Source of the DNA: Amblyomma americanum
Lineage: Eukaryota > Arthropoda > Arachnida > Ixodida > Ixodidae
Direction of reading: 5' to 3'
NCBI RefSeq assembly: GCF_052857255.1
Contig: NC_135505.1
Span: 141,458,343 to 141,522,342, forward strand
DNA: 64,000 nucleotides
Below the pieces are notes generated by a model. It had not been told where the DNA came from. It ran no database searches and saw nothing but the letters and a program-made list of their open reading frames with translations. Position numbers and translations under genes: made by a program. Below, in pieces: positions 31,001 through 40,009 of this stretch. The stretch's first letter is position 1, and the number at the start of each line of letters is the position of its first letter.

Positions 31001-33857
31001 TTGTGGTCTTTTCCTGTTAGCTTTCCAGTTTATAAAGTTCTATAAAAGCTCTGTTTTTAGTGAAAGTAACACCTTTGTCATTAGATTATGGTGACCCATT
31101 GACAGGCAGCCTTCAGTTTGCCCTTAGTGTCCCTTTTGAAGCTTGAGATAGCGGTAAATGTTTGTACTTGCATTTACGTGCTCTAAAAGGGCTTCGATTT
31201 TGTGGAAGAAGAGCTGAAATTGGCAAGGTGTTGTTAGGAAACGAATAAAGGTTTGCCGCTGTGGCCCATAGGAACCCTTTCCAAGTCATACGTGCCGATG
31301 GTTTGTGAATGTGTGCCTTGCAGAGTGGTGGAGTTTGCATCCTACAGTGACATGAAGCGAGCAATCGAGAAGCTGGACAACACTGAAATCAACGGTCGTC
31401 GCATCCGAGTCATTGAAGAAAAGCCCATTAGAAGGTAGGGGGTCGTATATCATTGTTTTTAACTTGTTGGTTGCCGAGAGCACTTGAGCCCACACACAGC
31501 CCAGCTTTCAGGCTTCATGTAGCATATATATTTCGCCGGTATGCTTTGATAAGTGTCTTGAAAACTGCCTTGTTATACTAATTGGTGCAAGTACATTCTG
31601 TCACTGCGGCTTTTTTGTAGATATTGTAGCTGAGAGCAAGTCACAGACTACCATAATTAATGATCGTGCCCTGAATTTTATGCTTACATAAAAAAAAGTA
31701 GATAGGTGGTGTAATAAGAAGGGGCTTGACATCCTTTCAATGATCATTCCTAAGTGATTTTTCAATCTTTCTGTGACACTGGCACTTACTAGTGCAGCTC
31801 GTAATGCTCCTTCCTGCTTTCAATAATTATCAGCTTTGCTGACTGATTTACCCTTTTAATGCTCAGTACCAATCAAAGTAAACAAAAATAGCAGTTCTGC
31901 ACTTGTATGAAATGCCCCCTTTTTGGCTTGTTGAAAGGGTTCATGTTGCTATGTGAAAAACCTGCTTGAGGTTTCACCTAGGGCTGCTGCTGTCTGGCTA
32001 GCACAATAAGTTTTTTTTTTTCTTTCTGGCTGTATTTGCTTGTGTTGCTATATCATTGCACCATTGAAAGCACTTGTGTGCTAGTTTTGGGTGCACAACA
32101 TATGTGTATGTTTTGCTAAAAGGGCAGCAATTTTCTTTGAGAAAACATCATATTGCAGCGTGATGCGTAGTGATGTGGTGGCATCTTGGTCAGCGCATGC
32201 GTGTAATTTCTAGTGTGTGGCTGGTACGCACACTGCTGAGTGTCGCACTGTTATGCTGCTACTGGTTGTTGTAGACCGGCAAGTGGAGTTGGTCTGTGTA
32301 ATAGGAGTCAAGGGAGTTTTTCAGTTATGTCTTGAAAATATTTTTCTGGTGCAGTTCTAAACATTCTCAAAAGCTTCTAAGGCATCACTATTGCAGTGGG
32401 GGAGAAAAATTGGGCCTTCGTAAGAAATAGCGTTAAAGTAACGACAAAGACAGTTTGACATCACCAGTGGAAGCAGAATTTTTGCTTTTTACCAGTTGTT
32501 TAGTTTGACCTATGTTAGGAAAATCAGGGTTTATGTAACAATTGGGAAATAATTTCTATTCTATTTCTATTTTTCTGTCCCTTGTTATTGGCTCAAGCTC
32601 AGGGCATGGGTTTGCTGCAACAAATGGAGAAGGGTGGGAAATTAAAAAATTAAGTGGAATCAGGAAAAGGCTTAATACCTATATAGTGTGCTTATCGGTT
32701 TGCAGTCGGAATGAAGCTGACTGTTTAAAAATTGAGGTGAGATCAGAAAGTTTGCAGGGGTGAGGTGGCTGCAGCTGGCACATGGCAGGGTTAATTGGAA
32801 GGATGTGGGAGAGGTCTGCATGCTGCACAGATGTAGTTAGGCTGTTGGCGGTGATGATTAGAAAGTTCTGTGAAGGAGCAACGGTTTGAGAACCACCTTT
32901 GTCCTCTCTTCCAGCTTCTCAAGGAGCCGCAGTCGCAGCCGGAGGCGTTCCAAGTCACGCTCGCCGCGGCGCATCCGACGCTCACGCTCCGGCTCGAGGC
33001 GCCGGCGGAGCCGCAGCCCGCAGAAACGTCGCCGTTCCCGCTCTCGCAGTGCTTCAAACTCGCGCAGTCGCTCACGCTCGGTGAAGCGCCGCTCCCGCAG
33101 CGCCTCTCGGCGCCGCCGCTCGAGCGAGTCCCGTTCCAAGTCACCCGCTCCACGGCGCAAGTCCCGCAGCCGCACCCGATCGCCGAAGCGGCGCAAGGTG
33201 GAGAGCCGCAGCCGAAGCCGATCTGCAAGCAAGGGCCGCAAGCTGGCCAGCCGCAGCCGGTCCCGCTCAGCTAGCAAGGACGGCAAGGGGAGCCGCAGCC
33301 GATCCCGTTCGGCCAGCAAAAGGCGAGTGCCGGCCAGCCGGAGCCGATCGCGGTCCGCCGACAAGGACCGGAAGACTCGCAGTCGAAGCCGGTCCGCAGG
33401 CAAGGTGAAGAAGTCTTCAAGTCGCAGCCGATCAAAGTCTCCAAGCAAGGGCAGAAAGTCGCGTAGCGGTTCGCGTTCCTCGAAGTCGCCAGTCAAGAAG
33501 GCTGAGTCCCGCAGTCGCTCGAGTACGCCGTCGAAGGATCGCCAGAGCCGCTCGCAGAGCCGCAAGAAGTCAAAGGACGAATCCAAGTCACCAGACAAGT
33601 CAAGCCGTGGTCGCGGTGGTAGCCGCGGGAAGTCGCGCTCGGCTTCGCCCAGGCGGGGAGAGGAGAACGGAAAAGCCGCCAAGAAGGACGAGAAGAAAAA
33701 GAGCTCGTCCCGTAGCCGGTCTCGCAGTCGGTCACGGTCGAACTCTGCTCGTCCTGGCAGTGGCGGAAGTCGGTCGCAGTCCCCCCCGAGGCGAGATTCG
33801 CGGTCACGAAGTCGCAGCGATTCTCCGGCCAGCCGCCGCGAAAACGGCGACGACTAG
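18971..33857 (+). CDS. B52: SR splicing factor, SRSF4/SRSF6/B52 type
   Basis: Nuclear splicing regulator that binds exonic enhancers and contacts the spliceosome through its RS domain. Seven coding exons: 18971-19090, 19248-19318, 22459-22527, 23560-23647, 28689-28762, 31324-31434 and 32915-33857, all with GT-AG borders and matching phase (491 residues). RRM1 spans residues 3-72, with RNP2 VYVGHL (4-9) and RNP1 KNGFGFVEF (34-42). A Gly/Arg/Pro linker follows, then the pseudo-RRM with its invariant SWQDLKD heptad (114-120) and GDVTYADAH. The C-terminal RS domain (178-491) is almost wholly RS/SR dipeptides with Lys spacers. SRSF4-class proteins are the only ones with so long an RS tail. The gene matches Drosophila B52; human SRSF4 has similar length. 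Introns of 3.1 kb (intron 2) and 5.0 kb (intron 4) are candidates for autoregulatory exons. Family identification is secure. Confidence 0.95.
19248..19318 (+). CDS. B52: SR factor exon 2
   Basis: Encodes [20 protein letters not shown] and DGE, the second half of RRM1. TTTCAG acceptor; GTGCGT donor splits the Arg codon. Confidence 0.93.
21096..21175 (-). mobile_element. SINE family B tail fragment, locally duplicated
   Basis: The segment AATTGGTTTTTGGGGGAAAG followed by GAAATGGCACA occurs twice in tandem after an AATAAT run. It is the 3' end of the family B SINE found complete at 39118-39426. Confidence 0.7.
22118..22262. mobile_element. Fragment of the ACCCCTGTCACA TIR transposon
   Basis: Shares the subterminal segments CTGACTCGATAGACTA, CGATGGCCATTGGAGCTGC and TTTGAGTCAATAGACTATC with the right end of the element at 42835-43765. 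The terminus itself is eroded. Confidence 0.55.
22459..22527 (+). CDS. B52: SR factor exon 3
   Basis: Encodes [20 protein letters not shown] plus PD: the last RRM1 strand and the Arg/Pro linker. CCCAG acceptor, GTAAGT donor. Confidence 0.9.
23560..23647 (+). CDS. B52: SR factor exon 4
   Basis: Encodes [20 protein letters not shown] and NLSSRISWQ, the start of the pseudo-RRM. CTCTTTCAG acceptor, GTAAAG donor; the SWQDLKD heptad is split after SWQ. Confidence 0.93.
24842..25089 (-). mobile_element. tRNA-derived SINE family C, complete, 13-bp target duplication
   Basis: Body as in the copy at 8047-8297 (TGGTACCCATTGTATCACCG, ACCAGACCAGGGGAAAGC). Flanked by GTTCAGCAACATG at 24829-24841 and 25090-25102. 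It lies in SR-factor intron 4, antisense to the gene. Confidence 0.85.
27122..27256 (+). other. Candidate poison cassette exon in SR-factor intron 4
   Basis: A long polypyrimidine tract (TTTCTCTTTCTCTGCTTTTACAG) ends at 27121, and a GTAACA donor follows at 27257. Joined to exon 4 (phase 0) it reads 39 codons, then TAG at 27239-27241, so inclusion would truncate the protein before RRM2 is complete. SR genes of this class commonly autoregulate through such exons. No transcript evidence is available. Confidence 0.35.
28689..28762 (+). CDS. B52: SR factor exon 5
   Basis: Encodes [18 protein letters not shown] and RHRRNE. The donor is GG|GTTAGT; the split Gly codon is completed by exon 6. Confidence 0.92.
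29985..30062 (+). repeat. tRNA-like sequence (box A/box B), probably pseudo or SINE head
   Basis: Contains ACGGAGTGGCAG and box B GGGTTCGATTCCC with a GTCT...AGAC closing pair. The acceptor stem is poor (four pairs), so this is not a functional tRNA call. Confidence 0.35.
30310..30475 (-). pseudogene. Acidic C-terminal ORF remnant (possible transposase end)
   Basis: The minus frame reads [37 protein letters not shown] and LDSDE, then TAA within AATAAA. The composition looks protein-like, with an acidic tail and overlapping poly(A) signal. No start codon or conserved domain is visible. It lies in SR-factor intron 5. Confidence 0.3.
31324..31434 (+). CDS. B52: SR factor exon 6
   Basis: Encodes [20 protein letters not shown] then [16 protein letters not shown], the end of the pseudo-RRM. 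CCTTGCAG acceptor, GTAGGG donor. Confidence 0.93.
32757..32860 (+). mobile_element. RTE-type LINE 3' end fragment
   Basis: Diverged copy of the segment at 1-101: GGCTGCAGCTGGCACATGGC, GGGTTAATTGGAAGGATGTG and a short GGTGATGATT tail, just upstream of SR-factor exon 7. Confidence 0.6.
32915..33857 (+). CDS. B52: SR factor exon 7 (RS domain) and stop
   Basis: 313 codons and a TAG stop at 33855-33857, nearly all RS/SR/KS dipeptides. The exon is GC-rich compared with its flanks. The GC-rich dipeptide repeats create long spurious ORFs on both strands here. Confidence 0.93.
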
Positions 33858-34047
33858 TGCAACGACACAGCGTCAAGTCCCGTGAAATCCTGCTGTCAGT
33901 TTTCTTTGTCACATCACTGCAAGGCGGTTGTTGGTGTCGATCGCCGACTCCGTTTATGCAACCCGTGCAACACACATTTGCAGTTTGAGTCTTGTACCTG
34001 CTGTATTGAAGGCCAAGAAAAAAAAGGTTTCTGTGGTTTTGCTCATC

Positions 34048-34053
34048 AATAAA
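34048..34053 (+). terminator. B52: Polyadenylation signal of the SR factor
   Basis: AATAAA about 190 bp after the stop codon, followed by a T-rich stretch (ACATTTTTTCACC). Confidence 0.75.
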
Positions 34054-34454
34054 AACATTTTTTCACCCTTCAAATTTGCTACTGTCGTTTCTCGCGTGTC
34101 ATTATGACTGTAGTACTGGTGCAAGTGATACTGAAGGGGCCCTGAATGTGGAGACTTGACATACTTCACTGTAGATTTCGCCGGTGTGAACATCCCAGCC
34201 CGGATTTTGTAGAGCTTTTGGATATGGGCTCCTTAGTAATCTTCATATTGTTCGCTGGGCCGCCCTGCACGTCTGGAGATAGCACGGTGGAAGCGGCAGA
34301 GGAACTGGTTTGCAACAGCCCAGAGAGGATGTGTCCCACCATCTCCCTCGCCCGACTGAAAGGTCTATAGTCCTGCTCGGCTCTAGAACTCTACAAGGAA
34401 GCTGATTCTGAGAGCCAGTGTAGAGGAGGAAAAACTTGTATTCAGTTTTAGATC

Positions 34455-34470
34455 GGGGGGGGGGGGGGGG
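34455..34470. repeat. 16-bp G homopolymer
   Basis: Uninterrupted G run. Length in the real genome may vary; possible assembly or sequencing error site. Confidence 0.9.
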
Positions 34471-35999
34471 TAGATAGTAGCCATCCCTTTCTGGCGATGT
34501 CCTTAGTCTAGGACTCCATTGACTGTCGCTATCTGGCGCGGCCACTTTATTAGCTGTTGCTGGTCTTGTGAGTCTCTTGTAGAAAGGGCAGCCTCTCGAG
34601 AGGAGAAAGTGAGGCTGCGGATGGGAGGTTCGTGCCCTTGTTGGTCGTGGTATTCCTATGCGGAGCTGATGAGAGGGGTCTGTGGCTGCAGCATGTCGGG
34701 TGACATCCATGGTATTCAGTGGAGAGGAAGAGGTGTTTTTGATGAAGGTTTGGGAAAGTGTGTGTTGGAAGGCGGGGCAGGCTGTGGCGTCCTTTCTGTT
34801 GAGGGGCTAGTGTGGTGGGGACGTGTGCTCTGGTGTCTGTTCTGTTGAGTTATGAGTGGATGGATGGAAACTTTACTAGGCCTACCGGTCCAGGAGTCCA
34901 CGGACGTGAGCTTCACGTTGAACACCAACCCATCTACTGGGCAGATGTAAGGTGTCTCGCCAAAATAACCTGTCTTTAAACATCTTGACTGGCCTTGGGA
35001 CAGTTAATGTTTTTGGAAGACATGTTGAGATTTGCAAGCTATCTTGCAGAGTGCTTGCAAGACATTTCTAAACAACTTTATACAATACGTAGCCATCTTC
35101 TAGCTCAGCTGATGCTTCAACTTTTCAAAGCTACAAGGCATTTTGCAAGACATAGAAATCTGAGATGTATTCTGTCTACAAAGGGCTTTTAAATCTCCTG
35201 CAGCTGTTTGAAATCATTGTTTTATTCTTTGCTCTTTGCATAGATATAGAAAGAACTAAACAAAAAAGCAAATAGCTAATTTTGTTCCGTATGTTTTCAG
35301 CATCGCTACCAGATACAAAAATGTGAGCATTTCACTAAGGCGTTAATATATATCTGCATGGCCCTCACTCCCACTGACCGCAGCTACGTCTGTTAGACAT
35401 CTAGAATATATGTTCATGAGGCATGACAGCTAGCGAGGCACGAAGGGCAGCTATGAAACACCTACATGTAGTTTTGCAAAACTTCCAGTACACATCTTTT
35501 CAATCTCAACCGAGACAGCTGTTTGGTGCGTATGCTCCATCCCCAGTAGTTCCTTGCAGCACTACCAAAGCAGCGATGAGTGCACAGGAAACGTTCTGAC
35601 GCTGCAGAATGTAGCGCTAGTATAAAATAGGCATACAGGCATGCGGGATAGCGTGCTCTAAAGTGCGCTTGCACCAAACGCTATTTCGTATCGAGCCATA
35701 AAGTACACTCATGTCAAGTGCACTATATCCAGAGTTTAGCATGCGGTACTCTTGCATGCTGTAAAGACATCGCTTGCAAAATGGCGGCACCCTTCGAAGC
35801 AGGACCTGTCGCCTCGGACTGAATTCATTATCGCAGTTTTCAGTATGTTGACGGCCATAAATGAAGCACTGGGCTTTCGCTTCGTCTCAGCTCGCCCATA
35901 ACAAAACGTATGAGCGGTAAACTTGCTTTCTTTTTAAGTTAGAGTGATGACTCTGCCGCTTCTAGTTCTAAAGAGGAGCGTCAGTTTATTGACAAAAAT

Positions 36000-36935
36000 T
36001 GCTTCCTGTTCTAACAACCTGCCGGCACTAAGAACTCTTAGAGGAAGTTAGGAACAGGTACATCAATCCCGCCGGAACGGAACCCCTCCCAGAAATCGGA
36101 ATTAGATGCACCGATCTCCCTAGCTGAAGTCAAAGCAGAGATTAATTGACTGTGGACTAAGTCAGCAGCAGGGCTGGATAGAGTGAGCAACCGAACCTTG
36201 CGTAACTTAGCTGACAGGTCCATCGCCAACCTCGCAACGTACATGCAGGACTGCTGGGAGAAGGGGACGATACAGCAGGAGTGGACATCAGCGACTCAAA
36301 AAACACTAATAGGCGGAGGGTGACGTAGACTGCCCTCCGTATATTAAACAGGGAAGGAGGACCCAGAGAACTAGTTCTGCTCACCAAGGACTTGGAGGAA
36401 ACGAGGCTTATTCGGTCACCTGAGGTCTCGCTTACTGGTCAACCCCTGGAACCTCCCAAGTCACCGAAACTATAAACAGCAGAGAGGATATGCGCTGATA
36501 CCAGGAAATCGCGCTATACTACAGACTAAATCGACAAATTTATCTGCCAGCGGACAGAAAGCTCAATAAGAAAGAGGAGGTTATGTGGAGAAAATTACAG
36601 ACGGGGGTTTTTCCCAACCAACCCTGTACTCTACAGCGAGTGGCACCCTGAAGTCCTCAGTGCAAATTGTGCGAAGAGGTAGCAACTTTGGTCTACATGG
36701 TGTGGACATGTCCGACTAGGTACGATCTGAGCTCGCTCACTCTAGAATCCTGGGAGGCTTTGCTCTGCAGCTCAGACCCTAACGTCCAGCAGGACGTCGC
36801 CGGTCAAGCCTTTGCTACTGCTGTGTCCCAAGGGATTCCAATCGACGGCTAGGGGCGACAGGGGAGATAAACTTACCTCCTGGCGTTCAGTGACCGGTGT
36901 TTCATTAAAGTTGTTTCTCTCTCTCTAACAACTAG
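36000..36935 (+). mobile_element. Degraded I/R1-like LINE, RT start and 3' end
   Basis: First part: LAEVKAEIN, stop, then KSAAGLDRVSNRTLRNLADR and MQDCWEKGTIQQEW, the RT domain entry (family form SAPGPDGI...LRNL...CW..G..P..W). After an internal deletion, the 3' part reads KLNKKEEVMWRKLQTGVFPN and CKLCEEVATLVYMVWTCP, then SWEALLCSSDPNVQQDVAGQ and a stop near 36852. A short 3'UTR follows, ending CATTAAAGTTGTTTCTCTC. Several stops and frameshifts: non-functional. Confidence 0.75.
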
Positions 36936-38649
36936 GTAGTATGCCACTAGGCTGAGCTTATAATTGCGTTCTCGTTAGCATACATAACTAAAAAGGCGAA
37001 TGTGAGAAATGATGTAACATTCCGTACATTATTTGCGTTTAGCGAATGTAAGCGTGCATACGCTTATGGTACGCAGACAGCGTAGATTTGTTCTTATTTC
37101 TAACCATATTTGTGCATGCCGCGAGCAGATTGCTAGGTGCGGAGGAACACACATGGTTTCTAAGTATTACCTAGAGGGAAAGCTGGCGCCACCGCCTATG
37201 CGAGTTTCTGAAAGAGCCATAATAGGGTGCACTAGTAACTCCATGGGAGGAACACGTTTAACACGCTCTCATGATTGGTTGAGGAGGTCCGTGCCTTTGG
37301 TAGTGCTAAGCGTGCTAAGTAGTGCTTCAAGTTAGTTATGGCACGGCCGGTCTCGAGAGGAGCGCGCGCTTTTAATCTTACCGACTTCGCATTGGGTCTG
37401 TTTCCGCCTCCCGCCGCACCTCGGTGGGTCGCCACTGCCCCACCGCTGCGACCGCCGTTCACGCGGAAGAACGCGCGCTCGCGCCCAGTTCGGCCCGCGT
37501 CTGTGGTAAACGTCAAGCCTATATGTTATCTCATACTTTACGCAAAGGCCTCGTAGTCAGCCCCTTTTCCACGGGAGAAATCTGAAACAACGGATTAACG
37601 TTTGCGCGCTCTCTCCTTTAGCCCGGCTGTGTATAGTCTAATGTATACGCTTCGAGCACAGTCGTCAACACGTTCTACCCTTATATTTGGCTAAAAGCAA
37701 GGCTATCGGCCTCTGTAGTTCGTCCTCAGGCAGGTCTGAATGAGTGTGTAGAATGATATGCGACGTGTAACACTTAGATGGCAAGTTTCAAAGAGTAAAA
37801 GATTCTGCGGCGTAAACATAGCTCCTGAAATTTCAAGCGCAGCATGCTTTAGTTTTGCACAACAGCGGAATTAGCAAGAATTCATGGTGCTCCCCAGGAA
37901 AACGCATCATGTCATTCGCGAAAGGAACGGGTACGTATAGACGGAACCCAACCCTGGCTGCAGGAGCAGCTAGAGCACGTTGCACGCACCCGACGTGCAA
38001 GGAAAAACATTTTGAAGATTGGCGGCGTCTCAACACCGCCTGTCCCATCCGATGACAACGCAAAAATTAAGCCAGTTGCTGACAGTAACTACAAGCAAGA
38101 ACTAACTGCTAGCAAAACAAAATTAGTTCAGAACTTCGCTCTGTCTCAATAAAATCGGCCTTCACGAGCGAACAGACTTATCTGAGAGGTGATGACTACC
38201 AGCTTTGAATTATTCTCGTGCATTTCTGCAGCCTCGTCATCGCTTTCGATAAACCTCCCGAGAGCATGAACTTTCCTCTCGTCATTCAGGAAACGAAGTA
38301 GCACCCCAAAAAGTTTTCCGCAACCTAACGGAGCTCCACTAAACCTCATAGCAATGCGCGATATACCGGCTGGCTTAGCTTGCAATCTAAGGAACTAAAT
38401 ATTAAGATTCACGATGCTTATTACATGTTAATAAAAGTCCCTGAATATAAGGGAATAGAGGGCATTGGACATTCAACTGCATAATCTGAGATCTTTTACA
38501 AATATATTTAAATCAAATATTTTTAGGCAGCTTAGGACACGCCGCAGGTTGAATATACGTGGACAACAAAAAATGGCACTCTTTATGGTAGCTGAAGGCG
38601 CTCACTGGACATACATAATTTCTGAAATTTCAATACTCAGTACGCGTCG

Positions 38650-38821
38650 GCCGCGGCGGTAGAATTTCGATGAAGCGAAATGCTAGAGGACCGTATACTA
38701 TGCGGTGTCAGTGCACTGTAAAGAAGCCCAGGCGGTCGAAACTAACCGGAGCCCTACACTACGACGTCCATTATGACCTGAGCCGCTTTGGGACGTTAAA
38801 CCTCATAAACCAGACCAAACA
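38650..38821 (+). mobile_element. 5'-truncated Ruka-like SINE (family A)
   Basis: Plus orientation: GCGGTAGAATTTCGATGAAG, GGTGTCAGTGCACTGTAAAG and GCCGCTTTGGGACGTTAAAC, ending in CAGACCAAAC. The tRNA head is missing. Confidence 0.75.
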
Positions 38822-39117
38822 GAGTCATACATGCAAGCACAAGAAACATCAACGAATACAAACCCTCCACTCTCTTTTCTCGACTAGAAAACCTTCGGTC
38901 ATCCGAACATCTCCCCAACGGCCTCCGCCAAGTCCACATGGAGAACTACCGATAACAAAGTTATGGAAAGTATTTTGTGGCTGTTAATGTATGCGAGGTG
39001 CATTGCAATTCGGTCCAAATGCGATGTTATTTTAGTAGACCTATTCCTACCAAAGCAAAAAAAAAGTTCAAAAGTGATGCCTGTTTAATAGGCACGCACT
39101 CGAAATGTAATTATAAT

Positions 39118-39426
39118 AATAATCATTGGTTTTTGGGGAAAGGAAATGGCGCAGTATGTGTCTCACATATCGGCGGACACCTGAACCGCGCCGTAAGCGA
39201 AGGAATAAAGGAGGGAGTGAAAGAAGAAAGGAAGAATAGGTGCCGTAGTGGAGGGCTCCGGAATAATTTCGACCACCTGGGGATCTTTAATGTGCGCTGA
39301 CATCGCACAGCACACGGGCGCCTTAGCGTTTTGCCTCCATAAAAGCCCAGCCGCCGCGGTCGGGTTCGAACCCGGGAACTCCGGATCAGTAGCCGAGCGC
39401 CCTAACCATTGAGCCACCGCGGCGGG
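39118..39426 (-). mobile_element. tRNA-derived SINE family B, complete
   Basis: Minus strand: head GGTGGCTCAATGGTTAGGGC, box B GGGTTCGAACCCG, body AAGGCGCCCGTGTGCTGTGC and GTGCGGTTCAGGTGTCC-like segment, tail CATTTCCTTTCCCCAAAAAC and a TTATTATTAT run. It shares its middle (TCGAAATTATTCCGGAGCCC) with family A but has a longer 3' half. Confidence 0.8.
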
Positions 39427-40009
39427 TCCGCAATGTACATTAAAGTTCTGATAAAAACATCTGTGTAGCATTAAGGGATGTATTATTTTTCACAAAAATA
39501 ATCTCGCACGTGTCTTGTGCTGGTTTAAAGATTTTAGAAGACAAGATTTTTGTTTCTCTGAGACATGCTCTTCTCGCTAGGCGGCCAGCCAGCAGTTTCG
39601 AGGAGAGCCTCACGAGAGTTGCTGACAACTACGATTGTCATGCATGCGGCTCAGGAATGGAAATACCATGGAAATAATTTCAACAGCAGACTTTCACCTC
39701 TGATATTGCCAAAATTTAGAGCTTTGCAGGGTCCAAAGAAGGAGCCATTCGTAGCGGTGTGCAGCGCAAATATAGTTAAAATTATGCCACCCTATTAATC
39801 TCGATAACACAAGTGATATAGAAAAAGAAGACCTAGCTATAGGATTACACTCCAGTTCGTAGTCTCGAGACACAAAGAAGAAGATTTTGTTCAGGCGCAG
39901 GCTGCCACGGAGTTTCGCTGCTCCTGTTAAACCTAATATCATCGATCGCCTTTAGGCAGCCATCAACTCGGACCTCCCAGCGATCCTCGTCATCAGTACC
40001 AACGCTGGG

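Larger units (their letters stand above)
34060..39990. other. Gene-poor interval between SR factor and GH18-like gene
   Basis: No intact gene recognised. Contents: a 16-bp G run (34455-34470), a G-rich stretch (34450-34850), a LINE remnant (36000-36935), a GC-rich stretch (37330-37510), an unassigned short plus ORF (37855-38055) with AATAAA at 38149, a truncated SINE (38650-38821) and a complete family B SINE (39118-39426). Confidence 0.6.

Noticed and set aside
32858..33682. 274-codon minus-strand frame and several plus-strand frames over the RS domain
   Set aside because: Shadows produced by RS-dipeptide codon repeats of SR-factor exon 7.
36667..36852. Stand-alone 61-codon gene
   Set aside because: It is the C-terminal zinc-knuckle end of the degraded LINE at 36000-36935.
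37855..38055. Small gene with AATAAA downstream
   Set aside because: 66 codons, no similarity recognised and the opposite strand is also open; noted only within the intergenic entry.
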